Shown: positions 27,355 to 35,993 of the stretch, piece by piece | How the letters are laid out: every line of letters begins with the position of its first letter | Numbering within the stretch: position 1 is the stretch's first letter | Source of the DNA: Campylobacter concisus | Lineage (GTDB): Bacteria; Campylobacterota; Campylobacteria; Campylobacterales; Campylobacteraceae | Reading direction: 5' to 3' | DNA length: 64,000 nt | Assembly (NCBI RefSeq): GCF_002913745.1 | Contig: NZ_PPCG01000030.1 | Location: forward strand, 50,804 to 114,803 | Position numbers and translations under genes: made by a program | The notes under the pieces: model-generated | What the model saw: the letters and a program-made list of their open reading frames with translations, nothing else | Databases searched by the model: none | Told to the model about the DNA's origin: nothing

Positions 27355-29454
27355 CTACCTCTTTAGCCTATAAACTTTTGCCGCCCCATCAAGTATGACT
27401 GGCTCAAAGACCTTAGGATCGTATCTTTCGAGCACGAAAAGTTGGATGTAGGCGCTATTTAAAATACTCTCATCAAGGATGATAAATCTACCATAATCCC
27501 TCATAAAAATGACAGAAATGTTTGAGCTTTCATTATTTTTATACTCTTTTACATTTAGCTTGCCAGCCTCGTTGTAGTCGGTCTCTATGAAAGATCTTAG
27601 TGGTAAGACATTGCCATCATAGATCAAATTTGTGACATCACTTGTTAGGGTAAATCCACCACTTAGCCTAATGCCCTTTTCGCTTTGCGAGATCGCTCTA
27701 GTGGTTATGAAAAGTCCGTTGTTTAGGTTTTTACCATTTTTTAGATCGATCTTGCTAAACTGCAAAATGGTCGGAAAAATGCTAAGCATCCTATCTGGCA
27801 GGTAATAATATATCTCTCTGCTCTTTGCTGGTAGGCTAAAATTTGCCTCTTTTATCTCGCTAAAAAACTGATCAACGCTTAAATTTCTATCTTTTAAAAT
27901 TTGAGCCAAGTTGCCATTAAAGTGCTCTTTGAAATTTCGCTCAGTGTATTCTACATCGAGCCTTGCCATATTTGCCGAGCTCATCTCGTCGCTTCCAAGT
28001 GCAAAGCTTACGGCAAAATTTTCACGTCCAAGGTGCTTTCCGCCGTCAATTAGCGTCTTAACATCGCTGTAATATCTAATCGGATATCCATAGTCCCACC
28101 ACGCAACCACGTAGTCCTCGCGCCCTGCGATGCCTTTTAGCTTGTTTAAAATTTCAACTTCTTTATTTACAAAGACTGGCTCAGCCTTGTAGCCATAGAT
28201 GTGAATGAGCGCTGGAGCAAGCACTAGGGCCGCTATGAACACTCTTATGAGATTTAGCACGGCTCCTTTTAGCTTTAAATTTGCAAGCACGAACTCCACT
28301 AAATAGCCAAAGCCAAGCGCCATGATAGGCACGGCGTAAATGGTAAATCTAAGGCCGCTTTTAAAGGCCAAAAAGCCAATTGCGAGCATGCCAAGCGAGA
28401 CGGCAAATGAGCGGTGCTTGTAGCAAAAAAGAGCAACGCCAGCAAGCGAGATCAAAAATGTGATGACATTTGCGCTGATCCTCTCGCAAAATAGCGTAAA
28501 ATCAACGACGCTTGACTCTTGGATAGTTTGATTGACATTAAAAAAGTGAAAGCTCATGCCGCCAACTTCAGGCACATCTCTAAAGACGTAAAATTTAAGC
28601 TGAAAGATTATCGGATTTAGCCCGCCACGGATGACAAAAATAACAAAGATAACCGCCAAAATGCCAAGAGCAATTTTTAAATTTATCACCTCTTTTTTAA
28701 ATAAGCAAAGTGCATAAATAGCGATGACAACGATAAATTTAAGCGTTAGATCAAGGTTTGAGATAGCGAGTAAAAGCAGCGAAATTTCAAGGTAAAAGAG
28801 TGGATTTTTCCTATCAAAAATGAGCGTGTAAAGTAAAAATAGTCCAGTTAAAATGCTAATAAGCGAAAAGGCACTCAAATACCACCACATATAGATAAGC
28901 ACGCTTAAAGGCGCTATTATCAGGCTCTTTGTGTCCTTTTTCTCAAGCACCCTAACAAGCCCCCAAACGACAAAGACACTAAGAGTGATGATGAGCATGT
29001 CGGTGTCGTAGTAACCAGCCATCGTGCGGTTGTAGTAGCTATTTGCGATCACTGCAAGAAGTGCAGCGATAAAGCCAGCCATTTTTGCTTTGTATTCATT
29101 TGCGATCAAGATAACAGGCACAGCCACAAGCGACGAGAAAAAGACACTCATATAAATCATCGCCGTCTCAAGCTTGACACCTAGAAATTTCACGATCCAG
29201 TAAGTAAGCGTCGAGAGCGGATAGCCGTAGTAGCTAAGGTCATTTTCTTGGTGAAAGCCAGCTAACATATCTCTTGCACCCTCGGCAAATGCGTAGCCGT
29301 CATTTGTGCTGATCATCAGCTCGTTGTTCCAAAAAAAGACTGGATACTCACTCGCCCAAAAGACCCAGTAAAGCCTGCAAACCATGCCAAAGATGACTGC
29401 GGCAAATATCATAAGGTATAAAGAGTAATTTTTAAAAAATAAATTTCTATTCAT
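27355..29454 (-). CDS. pglB: Oligosaccharyltransferase PglB
   Basis: STT3-type enzyme that moves the lipid-linked glycan to Asn in D/E-x-N-x-S/T sequons in the periplasm. The 699 residues have about 13 N-terminal TM helices and a periplasmic domain. Visible catalytic features: the first loop metal-binding Asp in STNDGYAFAEGARD, YYDTDM near 155, the QTIQESS (TIxE) motif near 320, the sequon-binding AWWDYGYPIRYY near 455, and DRMLSI (MxxI). It overlaps pglJ by 8 nt. Length is close to the C. jejuni enzyme (713). Confidence 0.97.
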   Translation of the reverse strand: MNRNLFFKNYSLYLMIFAAVIFGMVCRLYWVFWASEYPVFFWNNELMISTNDGYAFAEGARDMLAGFHQENDLSYYGYPLSTLTYWIVKFLGVKLETAMIYMSVFFSSLVAVPVILIANEYKAKMAGFIAALLAVIANSYYNRTMAGYYDTDMLIITLSVFVVWGLVRVLEKKDTKSLIIAPLSVLIYMWWYLSAFSLISILTGLFLLYTLIFDRKNPLFYLEISLLLLAISNLDLTLKFIVVIAIYALCLFKKEVINLKIALGILAVIFVIFVIRGGLNPIIFQLKFYVFRDVPEVGGMSFHFFNVNQTIQESSVVDFTLFCERISANVITFLISLAGVALFCYKHRSFAVSLGMLAIGFLAFKSGLRFTIYAVPIMALGFGYLVEFVLANLKLKGAVLNLIRVFIAALVLAPALIHIYGYKAEPVFVNKEVEILNKLKGIAGREDYVVAWWDYGYPIRYYSDVKTLIDGGKHLGRENFAVSFALGSDEMSSANMARLDVEYTERNFKEHFNGNLAQILKDRNLSVDQFFSEIKEANFSLPAKSREIYYYLPDRMLSIFPTILQFSKIDLKNGKNLNNGLFITTRAISQSEKGIRLSGGFTLTSDVTNLIYDGNVLPLRSFIETDYNEAGKLNVKEYKNNESSNISVIFMRDYGRFIILDESILNSAYIQLFVLERYDPKVFEPVILDGAAKVYRLKR

Positions 29455-30571
29455 TAGGATTTTCCAAAAAATTTATAAGCTCGCTCGCTATATTTTCACT
29501 ATCAAAAAATTTAGCCCGATTATACGCAACATTTTCAAAATTTTGCCTTATTTCACGCTCGTTAAGCACCTTTATCATCGCCTCTTTCATCGCATTTTCG
29601 TCATCAACTGGCACTAAGATGCCAAACTCGCTATCGCCCAAAAGCTCCTTTGCGCCGCTCTTGTGCTCGGTTGAGATGATAGTTTTTTCGCACGCTAGTG
29701 CTTCCAAAAGCACATTTGAAAAGCCCTCAAAACGCGAGGCACAAAGCAAGCAAGAGGCGTTTTTTATATGCCTAAAAGGATTTTTATCAGTGTCAAGAAG
29801 CTTTACCCGTTCACCCACGCCAAATTTGTCTATCAGATTTTGCAGCTCATCCTTTAAAGGCCCTTTGCCAAGGATGCCAAGCGTGGCGCGAGGGTCGTTA
29901 ATCAAAGCGATTATTTTTATTAGCATGGCTTGATTTTTACCGCTATCAAGGCGGCCGATGTTTATGAAAAATGGCTTAAAGCCATCCTCAAGTGGCTCAT
30001 CTTTTAGCAAATTTATAGTTTTTAGATCAAGGGCGTTATAAAGCACCTTTGTTTTTGCCTCACTCATGCCAAAATTTCGCACCAGATCCTCTTTATTGCC
30101 AGCTGCATTTGCAAGGATTAGATCAGCTTTTTTATAAAGATGAGTGAGTAAAAATTTATTAACCCTGCCGCTTAGATCGTTTTTATATAGGATCGACGGA
30201 CAGCTTCGCTCGCTGATAACTAGCCTAGCCTTTAGCCCTAAAATCCTAGCAACCCCAGCGATATAGCAAGGGCGGTTCATCAGCACAAACTGCGTGTCGA
30301 TGTTTAAGCTTTGACAGAGCTTTTTATACTTAAAGGCAAGCAACGGCATCGCTAAAAAGAGCCTTGCAAGCTTCTTTAGTCCGCTCTCGTAAGGATCGCT
30401 ATTTTCTATAAAGTGGATCTGCACCTCGCTTGGGATCTCGTAAGCGATGACCTTGCTCATTAAGATGAGATGAACTTCATAACGTTTTACCAAAAATGGC
30501 AGCAAATTTGCCACATTTCGCTCAGCCCCACCAGGTCCCATCGAGTATAAAAAAACGGCTAATTTTTTCAC
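29447..30571 (-). CDS. pglJ: GT4 glycosyltransferase PglJ
   Basis: Adds the second GalNAc-type residue in C. jejuni. The 374 residues resemble C. jejuni PglJ along most of the length: LAVFLYSMGPGGAERNVA, FKYKKLCQSLNIDTQFVLMN, VARILGLKARLVISE, ADLILANAAGNKEDLVRNF, NIGRLDSGKNQAMLI and SRFEGFSNVLLEALAC (E-x7-E). It overlaps pglB by 8 nt and the next transferase by 4 nt. Confidence 0.92.
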   Translation of the reverse strand: MKKLAVFLYSMGPGGAERNVANLLPFLVKRYEVHLILMSKVIAYEIPSEVQIHFIENSDPYESGLKKLARLFLAMPLLAFKYKKLCQSLNIDTQFVLMNRPCYIAGVARILGLKARLVISERSCPSILYKNDLSGRVNKFLLTHLYKKADLILANAAGNKEDLVRNFGMSEAKTKVLYNALDLKTINLLKDEPLEDGFKPFFINIGRLDSGKNQAMLIKIIALINDPRATLGILGKGPLKDELQNLIDKFGVGERVKLLDTDKNPFRHIKNASCLLCASRFEGFSNVLLEALACEKTIISTEHKSGAKELLGDSEFGILVPVDDENAMKEAMIKVLNEREIRQNFENVAYNRAKFFDSENIASELINFLENPNE

Positions 30572-31611
30572 TTGCTAACAACCTTTTTTATAAATTCTCG
30601 CCACTGCTTGATGATATTTTCTTTGCTAAATAAATTTGCACTTTCGCTGGCGTTTTTTGCTAGTTTTTGCCTTAAATTTTCATCTTTTAAAAGCATTTCA
30701 AGCTTATTTTTTAGATCATTTGCGTCGCCATTTTTAAAGATAAGCCCGTCTATGCCGTCATTTATAAGCTCCCTTGCGCCCACAGTGTCGCTACTTAGCC
30801 TAGCGCAGCCAAAGGCGCCTGATTCTATTAGCACATTTGAAAGCCCCTCGCTTCTTGAGCTAAGAGTGAAAATTTTTGCCTCGCTATAAAGCTTGCTAAC
30901 GTCGCTCATGTGACCTAGAAATTTGACATTAAGCCCTAAATTTGACGCCATTTGCTTCAGTTGCGCTTCTTGCCTGCCACTGCCTGCGATCTTTATCTCC
31001 CAGCCATCAAGCAAGCTCTTATCCGCCTTGCTAAGCGCCTCAAAATAGATATCATAGCCCTTTACCGCCTCCAGCCTTGCCACGCTTAATATGACGTTTT
31101 GCTTCTTGCAAATTTCAGGCGCGTCGATAAAAAGTGGGTTGTGGATGACCTCGCTATTTTTGGCAAATTTATAGTAGTCGTAGTCGCTTTTACTTAGCAC
31201 GCTTAAGCCATCTACAAAGCGGTAGCTAATATCACGCATAGCGCTTGCGATTTTGCTTTTTAAGTAGCTGTGTTCGTGGTGCTCAGTTGCTATTAGTTTG
31301 CTCTTTAGCCCAGCATTTGCCAGCACGCAAGCGACGTTTGTCCAGTCGATAAAGCTAATTATGAGATCAGCCCTTTGCTCTTTAAAAAGCGCTCTAAGAG
31401 CGAGAATTTTTTTAAATTTTAAAGCAAGCCCTGAGCCAGTGACGTTAAGGTTTATGATATTTATCTTTTCACTAAATTTATAAAGCCCAAGGTCCTCTTC
31501 AAGAAGAGCGATAGTGATCTCATTGTCTTTGCAAAGCCCATTTGCAAGCACGTTTAGCACTCGCTCGGCTCCACCATTTCTAAGTGCGGCTATAACAAAA
31601 AGAATTTTCAC
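30568..31611 (-). CDS. Second PglH-like GT4 glycosyltransferase
   Basis: GT4 enzyme of 347 residues that looks like a diverged paralogue of the adjoining pglH: LFVIAALRNGGAERVLNVLA, LIISFIDWTNVACVLANAGL, ISYRFVDGLSVLSKSDYDYY and SSRSEGLSNVLIESGAFGC. C. jejuni has only one gene here. I start at the GTG at 31611, which overlaps the pglH stop as GTGA with GGAGG 7 nt upstream; an ATG at 31644 lies inside pglH. It should add one more residue to the lipid-linked glycan, or replace part of the polymerising action of C. jejuni PglH. The sugar is unknown. Confidence 0.75.
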   Translation of the reverse strand: MKILFVIAALRNGGAERVLNVLANGLCKDNEITIALLEEDLGLYKFSEKINIINLNVTGSGLALKFKKILALRALFKEQRADLIISFIDWTNVACVLANAGLKSKLIATEHHEHSYLKSKIASAMRDISYRFVDGLSVLSKSDYDYYKFAKNSEVIHNPLFIDAPEICKKQNVILSVARLEAVKGYDIYFEALSKADKSLLDGWEIKIAGSGRQEAQLKQMASNLGLNVKFLGHMSDVSKLYSEAKIFTLSSRSEGLSNVLIESGAFGCARLSSDTVGARELINDGIDGLIFKNGDANDLKNKLEMLLKDENLRQKLAKNASESANLFSKENIIKQWREFIKKVVSK

Positions 31612-32666
31612 TTCACACCTCCAAGCCTTAAAAGCTCCAGCCATTTTTTATAAATTTGCTCCACACTAAACTCATCAAGTCTAGCCCTTGCGTTTTTGAC
31701 AAATTCGACCATTTTTGCCTCATCTTGCAGCATTTTTGCAAGCTTTTCGCTCATCTTATCAGCGTCATTTATCTCGCAAAGCAAGCCATCAAAGCCATCT
31801 TTTATAAGCTCTTTTGCCCCGCTAGTTCTTGTCGCAACCCGCACGCAGTCGTAGTTTATCGCCTCTATCAAGGTGTTTCCAAGACCCTCGAAATTTGAGC
31901 AAGAGAGTAGCACCTTTGCCCTTTTATAAAGCGAAGCGATGTCGCTTACATTGCCTAAAAACTGGACATCAGCGCCTAAATTTTTAGCTAAATTTTCTAA
32001 ATTTGCTCTTTCGCCGCCATCTCCAGCGACAGCAAATTTATAGCCGCTTTGCTTTAAGTTTGCAGCCACTCTTACAAACATTTCGCAGTTTTTTATCTTA
32101 TTTAGCCTGCCAACAAAAATGACTAAATTTTCTTTAGAAAAGCTCTCACTGAGCACCTCTTCAAAGAGTGGGTTGTAAATTTTCATCACATTTTTGCAAA
32201 ATTTCGAGTAATGTCCTAGATCCTCGTCGCTTAGGACGCTAAGTGCATTTGCAAATGGATAGCTTATGCGTCTTAGCACCTTAAAAATGGCTCTTTTTGG
32301 CGCAAGATAGTTTGTGTGCTCGCTTATGATTATAGGCGTTTTTAGACCGGCTGAACTAAAGAGCACCAAGGTATTTACGGCGTCTAAAAAGGATATCACA
32401 GCGTCAAATTTGCCCTCTCTTATGAGCGCTCTTAAAGCAAGCACCTTTGAAACTCTCTTTTTTAAATTTCCAACAAAGCCAAGTTCATCAGCCCCAACGC
32501 CTAAATTTATGAGCTTCACGCCACTTGCCAGCTCGTAAAATGGCTCGTCCTTGTCAAATTTAACAAGACTTACATCGTGATCCATGCTAAACCTTGATGC
32601 GATCACCGCGCAAACTCGCTCTGCACCGCCACTTCTAAGCGTTGATGTGACAAATAATATCTTCAT
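31608..32666 (-). CDS. pglH: GT4 glycosyltransferase PglH-like
   Basis: In C. jejuni PglH adds three GalNAc residues processively. The 352 residues match it in character: LFVTSTLRSGGAERVCAVIA, VISFLDAVNTLVLFSSAGLK, PIIISEHTNYLAPK, RRISYPFANALSVLSDEDL, LVIFVGRLNKIKNCEMFVRV and CSNFEGLGNTLIEAINYDC, ending in a basic helix. It overlaps pglI and the second pglH-like gene by 4 nt each. Sugar and number of residues added cannot be read from sequence. Confidence 0.85.
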   Translation of the reverse strand: MKILFVTSTLRSGGAERVCAVIASRFSMDHDVSLVKFDKDEPFYELASGVKLINLGVGADELGFVGNLKKRVSKVLALRALIREGKFDAVISFLDAVNTLVLFSSAGLKTPIIISEHTNYLAPKRAIFKVLRRISYPFANALSVLSDEDLGHYSKFCKNVMKIYNPLFEEVLSESFSKENLVIFVGRLNKIKNCEMFVRVAANLKQSGYKFAVAGDGGERANLENLAKNLGADVQFLGNVSDIASLYKRAKVLLSCSNFEGLGNTLIEAINYDCVRVATRTSGAKELIKDGFDGLLCEINDADKMSEKLAKMLQDEAKMVEFVKNARARLDEFSVEQIYKKWLELLRLGGVK

Positions 32667-33595
32667 ACGCCAAACCTTTGTTTTATCTTCACTCTAAGCT
32701 TTGAAAGTGCTGGTAAAAAGCCACTTGGAAGCGGGCTAAGCAGTAAGAAGATAAGCGCTTCTTTACTAAATTTAATGCTAAGACTTTTAAAGATACACCT
32801 TAGCATAAGGCCATATTCGCCCGCTATTTTGGCGTAGTAAGCGGCGTTTTTATACTGCATAGCTAGAAATTTTGGCTCGTTTTTTATAGCGATATCGTAG
32901 TGTAAATTTGCGGTTTTAATGTAAGCGTTTGCCACGTTTAGCGCGTGTTTGCTGGCATTTAGCGTTGCACTATCACTTCTTGCGATGCGGTAGATGTAAA
33001 GTGGCTTTTTAAGATAGAAGACATTTTTTTCAAAAAAGCGGATATAAAGCTCATTTTCGCCGCCAAAACTGCTCTCATCAAACCTAAAGCCGTCTATAAA
33101 TTCACGCGAAAAAAGTTTAAAATACTCGCCATTTATCCGCCCGCAGTGATAATCAACCTTGCTCATCGCCCCGCTCTTGCTATATGGGCTTCTACCAGCT
33201 ATCACCTCGGTCATCACGCCATCTTTTTCGCAGATCGCGTCTGCAAAAACGCACGAATACTCACCACTTTTTAAAATTTCATAGCACTCCTTTATCGCCT
33301 CCGGCAAAAGCTCATCGTCATCATCTAGCAAGCAGACAAACTCGCCTGTTGTGTTGTCAAAGCCGTTATTTTTGTTGCCATTTGGGCTCTTTTTATGAGC
33401 GCTATTTTTTACAAACTTAATCCTAGCGTCGTTAAAACTCTTGCAAATTTCACTCGCACTCTCGTCATCGCCGTCGTCAGTTACAACTATTTCTAAATTT
33501 TTATAGCTTTGAGCTAGAGCGCTTTTTATAGCCTTTTTTAAAAGCTCTGGACGCTTGTAAGTCGCGGTTACGATGCTGATTAATGGCTCGCTCAT
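32663..33595 (-). CDS. pglI: GT2 glycosyltransferase PglI (branching sugar)
   Basis: In C. jejuni PglI adds the glucose branch. The 310 residues have a GT-A domain with [39 protein letters not shown], the metal-binding LLDDDDELLPEAI and a C-terminal half with NAAYYAKIAGEYGLMLRCIF and FKSLSIKF, very like C. jejuni PglI. It follows the GT25 gene with no gap and overlaps pglH by 4 nt. Confidence 0.9.
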   Translation of the reverse strand: MSEPLISIVTATYKRPELLKKAIKSALAQSYKNLEIVVTDDGDDESASEICKSFNDARIKFVKNSAHKKSPNGNKNNGFDNTTGEFVCLLDDDDELLPEAIKECYEILKSGEYSCVFADAICEKDGVMTEVIAGRSPYSKSGAMSKVDYHCGRINGEYFKLFSREFIDGFRFDESSFGGENELYIRFFEKNVFYLKKPLYIYRIARSDSATLNASKHALNVANAYIKTANLHYDIAIKNEPKFLAMQYKNAAYYAKIAGEYGLMLRCIFKSLSIKFSKEALIFLLLSPLPSGFLPALSKLRVKIKQRFGV

Positions 33596-34357
33596 TTAGC
33601 CCCTTTTAAAAATTCTCTCATAGCCTTGAAACTTTTCAAGTCGTGAGAAAAGTATAAATTTAAATGTTTTTATGTAGGCTTTTAAATTTGCGCTGTATCC
33701 TCTCTCAAGGCGCTCGCTCTCGATGTTTGAGCCACTTAGATCAGTTGGGTGCGCAAAAAGGTCGCAAAAATACATCTGCATATCATTAACGCCTAGCAAA
33801 TAGTCCCAAACATCGGTCGTGCAAAGCGCATTTTTATGAATTTCAAGCAAATTCTTAGCACTTTTTTTAGTTAGCACATAAGCCCCTGCTCTATAAATGC
33901 ATAAAAATGAGTGCTTTGAGACCTGCCAAAGTGGCTTACTTAGGCTGGCATCCACCTTTTTGCCAAAGGCACTAAACCTGCCCTCCAGCCCATCTTGCAT
34001 GCCACATATCAGCACGCTCTCTTCTGGTATCTTGCTAGCTGCTAAAAATGCCTCTTTTATGGCATTATCATCTCCGATCACGTCATCTTCAAAGATGAGA
34101 GCAAATTTGGCTTCACTCGCCAAAAACGCCTCGTAAGCCTTCACGTGCGAGAGCGAACAGCCAACCTCAGCCGGGCTTAAAACCTTGCCGTAAGCTTTAA
34201 ATGATGGCGAAATGATCTTGTAGTACTCCCTCGCGTTTAGCTCCCTGCCGTCTATTGCGTCTATTAGTTTAAAGCTATCATAAGAGCCAAATTTCTGCTG
34301 CAAAAACTCGCGCCTTTTGGTGTCTTTTGCCAAAGAGATCAAGTAAATTTCATTCAT
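33596..34357 (-). CDS. GT25-family glycosyltransferase in the pgl cluster
   Basis: GT25 (LgtB/LpsA-type) transferase, usually a galactosyl- or glucosyltransferase of LPS. The 253 residues show IYLISLAKDTKRREFLQQKF at the start, VGCSLSHVKAYEAF, the acidic FALIFEDDVIGDD motif and AGAYVLTKKSAKNLLEIH. C. jejuni has no counterpart between pglI and the flippase gene. It abuts wzx and pglI with no spacer. A clear paralogue sits in the LPS locus at 50792-51577 (shared EDDVIGDD and a RFxAFGKK block). It could decorate the N-glycan or the LPS core. Confidence 0.8.
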   Translation of the reverse strand: MNEIYLISLAKDTKRREFLQQKFGSYDSFKLIDAIDGRELNAREYYKIISPSFKAYGKVLSPAEVGCSLSHVKAYEAFLASEAKFALIFEDDVIGDDNAIKEAFLAASKIPEESVLICGMQDGLEGRFSAFGKKVDASLSKPLWQVSKHSFLCIYRAGAYVLTKKSAKNLLEIHKNALCTTDVWDYLLGVNDMQMYFCDLFAHPTDLSGSNIESERLERGYSANLKAYIKTFKFILFSRLEKFQGYERIFKRG

Positions 34358-35875
34358 TTAAGACCTTTTAAATTTTTTTAAAATTTTACGCCAAACTATG
34401 CCTCGCTCGAAAGCATTAAAAAACAAAAAATATCCCAAAACATAAGCTGCGCTGGCGTATATCGCAGCAAAGATAGCAAATTTTAGCCAGTTATCTAAGC
34501 TCACAAAGTCCTTGCAGGCAAACATCGCAAGCACGCAAAGCGCAAAAACGGCTAAATTTTTAAAATAAACCCCGTAAAATGTGGTGAGCTTCACCTCTAA
34601 ATTTAAAGCGGCATTTATGAGGTCAAAGCCGAGAATTCTTATGCTATAAAAAATGGCTGCGACGATGACGATACCATAAACGCCGTAGTCACTAAATTTA
34701 AGCAGTGCGATCTGCGCTATGATCGTGCTAACGCCAAGGATGGTGTTGGCAATGGCTGGGCGGCGAAGCTTGTTTGTCGCGCTATCAAGGTTAAAAAGCG
34801 AAAAAACAAAGCTTATAAATACGATCGGCACAAGCGTGATCATCGAGATATTGTAGATAAATTTAACCTCATCTGCGCTTTTAAAAGGTAGCCAAAGCGT
34901 GTAAAAATCAAGCCCAAAAACGACGAAAAATGCGGCTGGAGCGCTCATCACAAAGGCGATAACCTTCATTGAAAATTTAGCCTCTTTTATGAGGTCCATG
35001 ATCAAATTTTTAGAGTAAAGCTCGACAAATTTTGGTGCAAAGATGCCGCTAAGCTGCGCTACAAAGCTCTCAAGTATGATAGGGGCGGCCTTGGCGACTG
35101 AAAGAAGGCCAGTGGCGTTTGCATTTACGAAAATGTTGCAGATAAATAGGTCCATGCCCGTTAAAAGTATGCGATTTAGCGCATTAAAGCTGTTCCAAAT
35201 GCCAGAGCTTAAAAGCTCTTTTATCTTAGAAAAATCAAATTTACTAAGGCTAAATTTTAGCTCTGGCGTGATGCGAGCTGACATAAAAATGGTGCTAAAA
35301 AAGACAAAAAGGCTAGCAACTAGCGCTGAAATGGCGATGTATGAGATAAATGGCTTAAAAAAGAAAAAGAGCGCCACGATGAGGGCTGCTAGGATCGCGC
35401 TTGAGATGGCGTTTCTGATGGAGAGTAGGTAGAGCTTGTTTGTCACAAAAGCACAAACCGTCAAAACGCCGTTAAATAGCCCAACGCAGAAATTTATAAA
35501 GTAAAAAACAAGGGTCATTCTCACGTCAAAGAGTAAATTTTCAGGGACATTTAAAAAGCTTTGCAAATTTAGTATGAAAACAGAGCTAAGCACCACGACA
35601 ACGGCGCAAAAGAAGATATTTACAACAAGCACTGATGAGTAGTAGGTGTTTGCAAGGCTTAGATCTTTTTTGTGCCACGCATGAGCGACAAAGCGCCCGC
35701 TGACCGAGTTGATCGCCACGCTCACGACTGCTGCGTAGCTAACGATGGCGTTGCTAAGGCCCACAAAGCCAAATGCCTCGTTGCCAAGGCTTTTTAAGAT
35801 AAATGGCGTAAGAAAGAAATTTATGCCCATTGATACGACAAAAACGACGATCAAGCTTATTAGATTGATTAGCAT
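34358..35875 (-). CDS. wzx: Wzx-type polysaccharide flippase (MOP superfamily)
   Basis: Integral membrane protein of 505 residues with about 14 TM helices, opening LISLIVVFVVSMGINFFLTP with LGNEAFGFVGLSNAIVSYA, as in Wzx-type flippases. C. jejuni uses the ABC transporter PglK at this place; no Walker motif is present here and no pglK homologue occurs in the window. Position at the head of the pgl genes suggests it flips the lipid-linked N-glycan. It ends directly at the GT25 gene. Substrate is inferred from context. Confidence 0.8.
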   Translation of the reverse strand: MLINLISLIVVFVVSMGINFFLTPFILKSLGNEAFGFVGLSNAIVSYAAVVSVAINSVSGRFVAHAWHKKDLSLANTYYSSVLVVNIFFCAVVVVLSSVFILNLQSFLNVPENLLFDVRMTLVFYFINFCVGLFNGVLTVCAFVTNKLYLLSIRNAISSAILAALIVALFFFFKPFISYIAISALVASLFVFFSTIFMSARITPELKFSLSKFDFSKIKELLSSGIWNSFNALNRILLTGMDLFICNIFVNANATGLLSVAKAAPIILESFVAQLSGIFAPKFVELYSKNLIMDLIKEAKFSMKVIAFVMSAPAAFFVVFGLDFYTLWLPFKSADEVKFIYNISMITLVPIVFISFVFSLFNLDSATNKLRRPAIANTILGVSTIIAQIALLKFSDYGVYGIVIVAAIFYSIRILGFDLINAALNLEVKLTTFYGVYFKNLAVFALCVLAMFACKDFVSLDNWLKFAIFAAIYASAAYVLGYFLFFNAFERGIVWRKILKKFKRS

Positions 35876-35892
35876 TAGACTTTTAACCTTTG

Positions 35893-35916
35893 AAATTTAG
35901 CCCAAAAGCTAAATTT
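35893..35916 (-). repeat. Perfect 9-bp inverted repeat upstream of wzx
   Basis: AAATTTAGC (35893-35901) and GCTAAATTT (35908-35916) around a 6-nt loop, about 18 nt upstream of the wzx ATG. It follows the terminator-like hairpin of the tviB-type gene. It might be an operator, an RNA structure at the wzx RBS or part of the terminator. Confidence 0.4.
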
Positions 35917-35940
35917 AAAAAGAAAAAACCATAAAATTTA

Positions 35941-35966
35941 GCCGCCAAGCCAGATGGCAAGGCAGC
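35941..35966 (-). terminator. Hairpin with T-run after the TviB-type gene
   Basis: On the minus strand GCTGCC-tt-GCC-atct-GGC-tt-GGCGGC forms a GC-rich stem with a small TT/TT internal loop, followed by TAAATTTTATGGTTTTTTC. It should at least partly end transcription of gne-ugd-tviB before wzx. I see no convincing -10 box in the remaining spacer, so read-through may feed the pgl genes. Confidence 0.55.
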
Positions 35967-35993
35967 TATGTAAATTTTAAATTTAACGCTCAC

